This document shows, piece by piece, positions 11,184 through 20,388 of a stretch of DNA of 64,000 nucleotides. A model generated the notes under the pieces. That model searched no databases, had not been told where the DNA came from, and saw only the letters and a list, made by a program, of their open reading frames with translations. The first letter of the stretch is position 1, and each line of letters starts with the position of its first letter. The translations under genes were made by a program, and so were the position numbers. Source of the DNA: Bicyclus anynana (lineage: Eukaryota; Arthropoda; Insecta; Lepidoptera; Nymphalidae); assembly GCF_947172395.1 (NCBI RefSeq), contig NC_069094.1, forward strand, positions 12,700,292-12,764,291, given 5' to 3'.

Positions 11184-11579
11184 AATTTCTGCGTATTTTA
11201 GAAATTTGGTATTATCTCCGAGATTATTTAAGTAATTAACATACTGTAAAGGGCAAATCTTATCTTCATAATATCCTTGTGATTATTAAATAATTTATTT
11301 TAATAAGGATTAAAGTTTAGTTGTATAAATAATGACGTAAACCTAAGTATATAAAATTAATAATTTTTAAAACACAAAAGGAACTATATCTGCTAATATA
11401 TAGAAGATAGATATATGGTGTCGCGGACTTTTTTGTAGAATTTTAAAGATACATAAAGTCTCTATACATTAATTTCAATTATTCACAATAGTGAAGGCAG
11501 CGCATGCGAATAAGTCTGTTTAAGAGGATTTTCAGTCCGACCTGTATGACAAAAAATGTGATAACTCGGCTAATATATA

Positions 11580-11744
11580 TGATACCAATATAAAATATAG
11601 CCTATAGCACTCCCCGATAATGTAGCATTCTACTGGTGAAAGAATTTTTAAAATCAGACCAGTAGTTCCGAAGATTACCCCATTTAAAAAATGTGACAAA
11701 CTTACAAACTTACAAACTTTACCTCTTTATAATATTAGTATAGA
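11580..11744 (-). mobile_element. Helitron-like repeat, 5' part (minus)
   Basis: ATAGCCTATAGCACTCCCCG, AAAATCAGACCAGTAGTTCC, ends ATAATATTAGTATAGA; the 3' hairpin is not recognisable. Confidence 0.6.
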
Positions 11745-12640
11745 CTAGTATAGAAGTATAGATATAGATATGACAGTGTTTTTGAGCAAGAGTAATGAAA
11801 ATTATATACATAGAATCTATTTAAAAAAAATCTCTCAAAGTGACTTTTCTTACCAGTCTAGAAGTAGATATTTTTTTATTGAAAGAAAAAGACATGTGTT
11901 ACATTTTATTTATTGGTACAACACAATATTAAAAGATACAACATATTAATAAAAACAATTTGAAATATAATATGAATAAAAAATCACCAATTAGAAAATT
12001 TCAAACGAAAGTATACTTTATCAATACGTGACTACAAACATGCAAGCATTAACAAACTCGACAAATTTAGATTAGGTATTGTAAATAACTTGCTAACTTA
12101 GACGACGTAATTTAGGACAAGTGTAATATTTGATCAAGACTACTCCATACTCGTATGTAATAAACAACAAACCACTGTAGCGTTAGATAATAACGATTAC
12201 GACAAAGTATTTGTTTCCAAGGAAGTTACTTAGCAATCTGCTGAAGATACTGAATATTAGGTATGTCATCCGGTGTCTACAGGTGGATATCATACAGTAT
12301 TAAGATGACATTTCTCAATTGATTTGATGTTTATAGGTTGATAATAAAGACCAAATAGTGAATAAGCCAGTCGGCATGTAAGCCTATGTGCCCATTGTGC
12401 TTGGAGTGTCTACAAATAAACGCAAGATTAGTCAGTTCTTAGTAGAGCTAAGGGTGGTTATGGCCACGTTAAAACCAGTCAGGGTTATGGGTGTATTGCC
12501 AGTAGGTCATTTAACATCAAGGAAATTGCAGTGAAGATTTAACTTGACGTATAATTAAAAAAAAACTGTTAGGGTTGTAATCTGACTTTGACAAGTATTA
12601 CGTAAATAACTTCCCTTGGGTGTCACAAACATGATTTTTT
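11745..12640. other. Intergenic region left of RidA, nothing recognised
   Basis: AT-rich unique-looking DNA downstream of the RidA stop. No coding or repeat signal identified. Confidence 0.6.
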
Positions 12641-12646
12641 TGTATT

Positions 12647-12652
12647 TTTATT
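12647..12652 (-). promoter_or_regulatory. AATAAA polyadenylation signal of RidA
   Basis: The plus strand reads TTTATT, i.e. AATAAA on the coding strand, 11 nt past the RidA stop codon. This implies a very short 3' UTR. Position and motif are seen; use of this site is inferred. Confidence 0.5.
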
Positions 12653-12663
12653 TAGTTGGAATA

Positions 12664-14602
12664 TTATTTTGAACAAGGACATGGTCCGGCCTCTGCTATA
12701 GTCAAATCTCCACTCAAAGCTATGGCTTCAATCTCCACTGCAGCGCCAAGGGGTAATTTTCCCACTTGAAATGTTGCTCGGGCTGGACAGTCTCTGGTGA
12801 AAACTGCAAGAAAAAAATACAAATAAAAAAAAACTCAATTTGCCTACTTTTGCCATCGACTGGCTCTAAATATAGCCAATGTCTTCCACAATCCGTCAGG
12901 TGGGCCATCTGCGATCGATTATCTATAGTTACTTATAATAAATCTGTAGAGAGGTCAATTCTGTACATGAAATACATTTCCAGAATAACTATTAGGGGGT
13001 GATTATTGATCGATATTGATACCAAAAAAGCAATCAGTAAAATTTTTGTCTGTCAGTCTGTATGTTCGTTAAAGAAACAATAACTACTCGATATATTTTA
13101 ACGAAACTTGGTACAATTATTCTTCATACTCCAGGGCAGGTTATAGTATACTTTTTATCACGCTACGATCAAGAGGAGCAGAGCAGTGAAGGGAAATGTT
13201 GGAAAAACGGAAGAAGTTACTCTATTTTTACAGACATACTACTGTAAGGGCTGGATTAAAGAGGTCTAAAGTCGGACGAAGTCGCGGGCATCCGCTAGTT
13301 ACATAATAATAATAATAGTAAAAGCCTTTATACGCTGACCTTTTACATTTTGACTTATAAATAACACATATTTTAAATTCAAGTAAAAATAAAATAAAAT
13401 ATAATTTTAGCAACCACTTTGTAGGTCAGGTTGTCCTGCGACATAGGCCTCCCCCGCTTTTTTCCACTAATCTTTGTCTCGAGCTAACCTCCTCCATCCT
13501 TTTGGTAAATCATCCTCCCATCTTTTGATTTGACGTCCTTGACGTCTTTTTCCGTTTCGAGGATACCACTCCATTACATCCTTTGTCCATTTTCCTCTAT
13601 CGCTAGTTACATAATAAAATATAAAACTAACCCAACGACAATCCACCGTAGTGCTTTTCCCATCAACTATTACTTAACAAAAGTCAACTTACATTGACCA
13701 TATATTTCGTTAACAGTTTTGAAGTCGTCTATATTTCCAAGTAGAATGGTTGTCTTGACAACAGCTTCAAGGGAAGACCCACCAGCTTCCAAGACGTGTT
13801 TCAAGTTATTCAAAGCCTGGCGTACTTCGTTTTCAGCACCACCGTCCACCAACTTTGCTTGTGGGTCCAGTCCTAGTACTCCAGAGATGTATAGAGTATG
13901 GTCTACTAATATTGCTTGACTGGAAAAGAGATTTAGAATATTAACTTATTGAAACACAGCTAAAACTCACGTGATACAACGTCGGAGTATGCACAACTAG
14001 TTTCAAATCCATATGGGGCCCTTAATCATGAGCTGGTTCTTGCAACGCGGTGGCGCGTGCTGCCGCTCGCAGCGTGCGTTGAAAGAGAAGTTGAAGGGTA
14101 GGGTAGTGAAGGTTCCGTTACACTCTCCGATGGTTAGTGAATCTTGATTGGACGCGCCTTTTTGTAAACAAACCGAATTATAGTCAGGCAAGTTCTTTGA
14201 TGACACTCCCATGATATGCGGGCGACGGGGGGAAAGATTGCGCGGGTGTGAAATCGTGCGTGCAGGGAAGTGAGGTGCATCAGTCGTAGGTTTTTCATTC
14301 ATCGCTACACGCCACCCGGCCCGCGCGAACCATCGGGAGTGTTACGAACGAAGGTGCCATATAACACTATCTTGCTCCAAGTTAGTTATTTACGACATCG
14401 AATGAAAAAGCGATTTCCGAGCTTACTGAATGATGAATTATTATATTAAAATATTCTTAACTAACGGACGCCTGTAACTTGATCCGCGTCGAAATTAGTT
14501 TTTCCCATATTCCGTATATGTTAATCCAGAGTAAAATCTATAATTCCATTCCAAATTTCAACCAAATCGGTTTGCCGCAGCGTAAAGGAGGAACAAACAT
14601 AC

Positions 14603-14661
<59 letters not shown>

Positions 14662-16393
14662 TTAACCTTTATATTATTAATGTGATATCCCTAGCTTAGG
14701 AGTAATATTATGTTTAAAAACTACATGGGTAATATTCTTATAAACAATCTAATTCCCTATAGCAAACCATAAATAAAATAAATATTTATCAGAATAATGT
14801 GATTACGGATTACTTGGTCACATTGTGTTATTCGGAAAAGCAATTTCTTTTGTTATCAATAAAGGGCTGTTTATTTGGTAAACATCATTCGGCTAAGCCT
14901 TCCGTCCTTTTCCGATCTATTAAATAAATCGGAAATGGACATTTCTCCTAGAACTCCGATTAAGAAAAAGAGAAAAACTATATTAATAGCGATTTTCCGA
15001 TCTTCTGGATCATGTTTTGATTACTATTAAATTTTTACTTTTTACTATTTAAGAAAACGAAGGCTTTAAATACTAGCGGACGCCCGCGGCTTCGTCCGCC
15101 CATGAACCTCTTTAGCCCTTACAATAATGTCGCTACAAAAATGGAGTAACTTCTCCCGTTTTCCCAACATTTACCTTCACTGCTCTGCTCCTATTGGTCG
15201 TAGCGTGATGTAAAGTAAATCAACCGCTATATAAATGTACCAAGTTTCGTTAAAATCCGTCGAGTAGTTTTTGTTTCTATAACGAACATACAGACAGACA
15301 AAAATTTTATTGATTACATTTTTGGCATCAGTATCGATCACTTATCACCCTCTGATAGTTATTTTGGAAATATATTTCATGTACAGATAAGTCTGGATGA
15401 AGGTTCTTGTAACAGTAAAATGAACAGCCAGGGCGTTTGTGTGTTAAACTGAAGAAACGTTAGCAAAGCAGAATTTTTATTATAAACTATCGTCCGTTAG
15501 TCCTTGAGACGATTTTAATAAATGGATTTTGACACCACACAGCGTTTTTAATTTGCTGACGTTCCTGCCACATGCAATACGATACCATCCTCAAAATAGA
15601 ATCATCGTCCTGAGGGACTCCCCAGGACGACGACACGCTCGACTAATGTCTTGAGTACCAGCTTTCATAATTTATGTTTCCGGTAGCTTCTCATCTTCAT
15701 AACTTCGTACATAATTGCACATACAAAACCCTCGGTTCCCCCAAAGAGGTCATCGAATTGCAACCTATTAGAGCCCCCGCTCACTGACAACTTTTAGTTG
15801 GCCGACTAAGTTGCCGAGTATACTAACAGGTATAGCGATATATGATAGCCCGCACATCTACAGCAACTATAATAAATAATAATGATAAATTGGACGCCGA
15901 TCGTATCAGAGTAGGGATTCACTTTCGATTAGGGTAGTGGCACCAAAAGATGAACGTTTAAGCGTTTTGGTCAACTTAAAATGCATGTAAAGCAAATACT
16001 TCATTTGAAATGGAAAAATCCTAGTTCCCGAAAAGTTATAAAAAAAAAGTAATTTGATTGCCAAATTTAGGGATTTACCACAGTAATTGAACACTACCCA
16101 TACAAATTAAAAAGTTGCGGAACTAAGTAGTAAGCGTTGGCAACTTAGTTGTTCGATAGTCGGCCAACTAAAAATTGCCAGTGAGCAGCTACCCTTATTT
16201 CTTATCAACCGGACAGTTACAACTGGATATGCCTAGCTGGCTCTATTAAGATTATTTAGGCTGTGCGTCAGTAAATTAGGATAAAGCATTTTATATACAT
16301 AGATTACCTGTAAGGTCCAACCGGTTTGTAGATGTGAGGAGACGAAACTATGATTTTTGTTACTTTATGCCGTTTTGCAACTGTCTCAGACAT
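12664..16393 (-). CDS. RidA: RidA/YER057c/UK114 family 2-iminobutanoate/2-iminopropanoate deaminase
   Basis: Three minus-strand exons: 16393-16308 (ATG), 13919-13693 and 12803-12664 (TAA), joined in phases 2 and 1 with GT..AG ends to give 150 aa, close to animal UK114 proteins (~137 aa). Role (family knowledge): hydrolyses reactive enamine/imine intermediates released by PLP enzymes such as threonine dehydratase; a soluble homotrimer of cytosol or mitochondria. Seen: PYSQAILVDHTLYISG, the central VVKTTILL..IDDF..VNEIY signature, CPAR with the expected catalytic Arg at residue 113, and VEIEAIA with Glu128 exactly 15 residues later, as in E. coli RidA Arg105/Glu120. The N-terminus (SETVAKRHKVTK) is not an obvious secretion or mitochondrial signal. 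The C-terminus has an extra CPCSK tail. Intron 1 (2.4 kb) holds a Harbinger-like MITE, two Helitron-like repeats and a GC-rich block; intron 2 holds a Helitron and an RTE-like stump. Start choice: first ATG, followed directly by conserved sequence. Confidence 0.96.
12950..13298 (+). mobile_element. Helitron-like repeat, type 3 (plus), RidA intron 2
   Basis: ATGAAATACATTTCCAGAAT, CGATATTGATACC, GGACGAAGTCGCGGGCATCCGCTAG|T. It is homologous along its length to 15073-15396 (opposite strand). An RTE-like fragment is inserted at its 3' end. Confidence 0.72.
13310..13600 (-). mobile_element. 5'-truncated RTE-like retroposon in RidA intron 2
   Basis: Minus-strand reading has the RTE-like C-terminal tail (DVMEWYPRNGKRRQGR, KRWEDDLPKGWRRLARD, then GEAYVAGQ) followed by a 3' UTR ending in (ATT)n. 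It is flanked by the 17 bp CGCTAGTTACATAATAA at 13293-13309 and 13601-13617, i.e. a target duplication that includes a Helitron's CTAG end. Confidence 0.85.
14003..14340 (-). other. GC- and CpG-rich block inside RidA intron 1
   Basis: Clearly richer in GC and CpG than its surroundings (GCGCGGGTG, GGCGACGGGG, CCCGGCCCGCGCGAACC). On the minus strand an open frame of 99 codons (14302-14003) starts with ATG after a CG-rich leader. The predicted peptide (Cys, Arg, Pro, Asn rich) matches nothing I recognise. Options: an alternative promoter or first exon of RidA, a separate small gene, or a GC-rich repeat. Undecided. Confidence 0.3.
14461..14682 (-). mobile_element. Helitron-like repeat with (AC)n microsatellite, RidA intron 1
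   Basis: CTAACGGACGCCTGTAACTT end (CTAA variant), CAAATTTCAACCAAATCGGT, then (AC)n at 14604-14658 and ACCTTTATATTATTAA. The microsatellite probably grew from the ACTTACACACAC region present in sister copies (e.g. 52631). Confidence 0.66.
14604..14658. repeat. (AC)n microsatellite
   Basis: About 27 uninterrupted AC units within a Helitron-like copy in RidA intron 1. Confidence 0.95.
15073..15396 (-). mobile_element. Helitron-like repeat, type 3 (minus), RidA intron 1
   Basis: CTAGCGGACGCCCGCGGCTT...GTCGAGTAGTTTTTGTTTCT...GGAAATATATTTCATGTACA. Pairs with 12950-13298 as an inverted repeat across RidA exon 2. Confidence 0.72.
15771..16194. mobile_element. MITE with ~35 bp inverted ends and TTA duplication (Harbinger-like)
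   Basis: The left end GAGCCCCCGCTCACTGACAA(cttttagttggccgacta) is mirrored at the right (tagtcggccaactaaaaattg...GAGCAGCTACCC). TTA immediately flanks both sides (15768-15770 and 16195-16197), the 3 bp target typical of PIF/Harbinger. No transposase inside. Lies in RidA intron 1, 114 nt from exon 1. Confidence 0.72.
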
Positions 16394-16913
16394 TTTAAGG
16401 AATTGGTACTAAAGGATATCTAACAAACTTTCAGATAACTCTTAAATTTACAATATTATTTTGGTAATTACTTAAACACTCAACATTTTTTCCTTTATAT
16501 TGTTGCCTAAATTTTCTTCAGCATTTGGCAAGACATTTTTAATAAAAATCACCGCGTAAAATTTATTGAGTTTATGAAACTTGACAACATCTCATGAAAA
16601 ATTGAAGTCAGTGTCAAAATGTTTTTAAGAAAAAAGTTGAAATTTGCATAATTTTGAGGTTTTATGCGAAATGTTATGGAACGTTAAAGTTTAAATCTCT
16701 TTTATTTACCAGTATGCATAGCATGCGACCCCTTGGTCCTTCAAGGACCTTCAAGGACATATCTTGTGAAGAGATATATTTTTTCATGTTATATATTTAT
16801 GCATTTCAATCGAGAATTTGCCGTCGTTTCAAGCGTTGAATTGCATGTGTTAACTGGGCAGACATGGTGATACGGGTGGTTTCTGAGTCTAGCTGTGTAC
16901 TTCTTGTTACTGA
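16394..16913. other. RidA upstream region
   Basis: Probable RidA 5' UTR and promoter. A short near-palindrome, GGTCCTTCAAGGACCTTCAAGGAC, lies at ~16736. No TATA-like element can be assigned with confidence. Confidence 0.4.
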
Positions 16914-18965
16914 AAGGAGATCATTCATTTTGGGCCCTTTTTGAAAGTGCCGGCCAACGAAAAAAAATAGCACGAATCGTTAGAACTAGTCGTTTGGAGT
17001 AATAGTTAATATGGCATGAAAGTTGTAGGAGGGCTCTGAACCAAGTTATACAGGTTCGACTATTCGTTATTTCCATACATTTTATCAATTTTCAAAAGTG
17101 CCCGCCAAGAAAAAAACTGGTACGTATCGTTAGAACTGTCCATTTGGAGCAATAGTTAGTACGGCTAAATTGTTGTAGGACTGCACTGAACCAAGTTATA
17201 CAGGTTCGATGACTCGTCACTTCTATACATTTTACTGAGTTTTGTAAGTGCCCGCAAACTAAATAAATCATACCTATCGTTATAACTAGCCATTTGCAGA
17301 AATAGTTACTATGGCATAAACATTGTAGTATAACTTTGGGTCGAGTTATAGTTTCGATGATTCGTCCAATCCATTTATTTTATTGATTTTTTAAAGTACC
17401 GTTTAACAAAAATATGGTACTTATGATTAAAACTGCCCATTTGAAGTAATAGTTAGTATGGCACAAATGTTGCAAGATTGTTCTGAACCAAGTTATACAG
17501 GTTCGATGTCTCGTCACTTCAATGTATTTGATGGAGTTTTGTAAGTTACAAAGTAAATACTATCGTTATAACTATTTATGGCATAAACGTTGTAGTATAG
17601 ATCCGAATCAAGTTATACTGTTTAGATGATTCGTCAAATCCATATATTTTACTGATTTTTTAAAGTACCGTTCACCTAAAATATGGTACCTAACGTTAAA
17701 ACTAGTCATTGGGAGCAATAGTTAGTAACACGTTGCACACGCTTCAGAAAAATTCTAGTACTGAAACAAGTTATATAACTTTCATTCATTGATTTCCGAA
17801 AAAGTTGGAAAACATAAAAGCAATAATAAAATATAGAAATAATGATTCTAAGCATTTGCACAAATTCAACATTATGGTGCAAATGTAACTAAAAATTGTG
17901 TTATTGTGCATTGAGAGAAATAAAAACGTTTTATTAAGTTCTTCAAGTAATGGTAATTTCGGTTTACAAGCTTGAATAACATAACAAATACACGCACAAC
18001 GGCGAATCACATGGCCAAGTGCAGAAACGGTCCAGAAGGAAGAACATAACAAATAGTGTTGACACAGCTCTTACACCATGGTTACATTTATTTCATATTA
18101 TTAGTTAACTATTCATCATTATTACCTATTTATTGTTACTCATTACATTCAGATATCAACAAAAACATAATTGACGAATCATCGAACGCAAATAACTTGG
18201 ATCAGAGCAATCATACAATGTCTCTGTCATACCTACCAACTAACTGTATTGCTTAAATCGATAAAATGCATAGAAATTAAGAATCATTGAACTTGTATAA
18301 CAATGTGTTTGTTATACTATACTAACTATTACTCTATTCTTGTTATACTAACTATTGCCACAAATGACCAGTTAAAACGATACGTATCATTAATATTGTC
18401 GGTGGGCACTTACAAAACTCAATAAAATGCATATAAGTGACGAGACATCGGACCTTTATAACTTGGTTGAGACCAAACCTACAGCATTCGTGACATACTA
18501 AATATTACTCAAAATGGACAGTTCTGACGATAAGTGCAGTGATAAGTGCATATTTTTGTAAAACGGCACTTTGAAAATCAAATCGTATTATTTACGTATT
18601 ATTTATATTGTTGGTGGGCACTTACAAAACTCAAAAAATATGTATAGAAGTGACGAGTCATTGAACCTGTATAACTTGATTCAGAGCAATCTTACAACAT
18701 TTGTGCCATACTAACTATTGTTCCAAATGGGCAGTTCTAACGATACGTATCAGTTTTTTTTCTTAGCGGGCACTTTTAAAAATTGACAAAATGTATGGAA
18801 ATAACGAATCGTCGAACCTGTATAACTTGGTTCAGAGCCACCTGGCAACTTTTATGCTATATTAACTATTGCTCTAAATAGCTAATTCTAACGAGTCATG
18901 CCATTTTTTTTGTTGGCCGGCATTTTCAAAAAGAGCCCAAAAATGTATGGAGCATGAATCTCCTT
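16914..18965. mobile_element. Foldback-like element, copy 2 (inverted relative to copy 1)
   Basis: This is the same architecture as 1538-4017 in the opposite orientation. Ends read AAGGAGATCATT and (complement) AAGGAGATTCATGC; arms are of the same ~150-165 bp monomers (left ~16914-17770, right ~18260-18965), with core ~17770-18250. The core's longest open frame (18052-17786, minus) differs from that of copy 1 (3145-3411) at only four of 88 positions, so the cores are nearly identical. Arm lengths differ between copies, i.e. monomer number has changed. It lies between the divergent RidA and nudel genes. Confidence 0.75.
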
Positions 18966-19298
18966 TTATTTCTTCTTTTACTGTTTGCATTTCTAGATGT
19001 TCGTGAATGGAATACCAGAAACGGTATTCGTAGAAACCACGGCGCGTTCGACATATTGTTTCAATACTTAATTTTGTGTTCTTTGTATAATGGTCATACT
19101 GATAATTGTCTTATAGACAAGTAGCTTGTTTTCTAGGGATAACCTGGTGTTCCGAGCAAATATACAATACAACCCCTTAAATCGATGGTAGATCTCATCC
19201 ATCTTGGTTTGGATATGTTTTTTCCAAGTGAACCTACTATACTTGTTTATTACCTTTTGGAAGCTGGTTGTTGCAAAATACTACAATTTTAATTTTAA

Positions 19299-19518
19299 CT
19301 AGCAGACGCCCGCGACCATACAAACTTTCAACCTCTATTCTATCCCTTTAGAAATCAAAATCCTTTCTTAGCGGATGCCTACGTCATAACATCATCTGCC
19401 TCGGGCTGCCATTTGGCATGCAGGTAGCCAAATGGCAGCCCGATCCGTCTAGTGGTTTGGGCTGTGCGTGCGTAGATTACTATGTCATTGAGTCGCCTTT
19501 GAGTTTTATATATTTAGA
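19299..19518 (-). mobile_element. Helitron-like repeat, type 2 (minus)
   Basis: CTAGCAGACGCCCGCGACCA to TTTTATATATTTAGA; an internal near-palindrome GGCTGCCATTTGGCATGCAG...CCAAATGGCAGCC lies at ~19405-19440. Confidence 0.68.
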
Positions 19519-20032
19519 TTAAATAGGTTGTTACCTAATAATGAATAATATCATAATTATTTCGGTCAGCATAATATACATACATTCAAATGTGAAATAC
19601 ACATATGAAGCTGTAATAATAAAACAATAGGAACCCATCAGCAGTTTTGAAAAACTCTGTACAAGCAAAATTGCGACCTCAATATAGATGTGGCAATGCG
19701 ACAGTAGCCTTAACGACATGGAGACAATCAGTTCTTAGTATACATTAATTATTTAATTTATAACATAAATTATGTGTTTATTTGGTGACAGTGTTTAGAT
19801 ACGTGTTGGGTTATAAGACGTAAATGTGAGTATAAAATGTTATAATAGGTTGTGTCGTATTTCATTAAACTACTATTCATAGTTTTCGAGAGAGTACGTA
19901 CTACGTACCTACGGTACGTCTTTGCTGATAGAAATTTGCAGCTAATTCGTAATTTGCACTAGCCACGACCAAACTTTACCAACAGAGACAATTAAGTAAC
20001 TATTCATGTCGGAACTTCATTAAAATTTATTA

Positions 20033-20348
20033 ATCATCATCATTATCAACCCATATTCGGCTCACTGCTGAGCTTGAGTCTCCTCTCAGAATGAGAGGAG
20101 TTAGGCCAATAGTCCACCACGCGGGCCCAATACGGATTGGCAGACTTCACACACGCAGAGAATTAAGAAAATTCTCTGGTATGCTGGTTTCCTCACGATG
20201 TTTTCCTTCACCGTTTGAGACACGAGATATTTAATTTCTTAAAAATGCACACAACTGAAAAGTTGGAGGAGCATGCCCGGGACCGGATTCGAACCCACAC
20301 CCCTCCAGAATCGGAGGCAGAGGTGATATCCACTGGGGTATCACGGCT
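20033..20348 (-). mobile_element. SINE family A, full-length (minus), just before nudel exon 1
   Basis: Well-preserved copy ending at ATCACGGCTT, 40 nt before the proposed nudel exon 1. The B box (complement of GGATTCGAACCCACAC) is intact. Confidence 0.88.
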
Positions 20349-20388
20349 TCAAAAAAAATATATTCAAGGCTTTTTATTTCATATTTAG

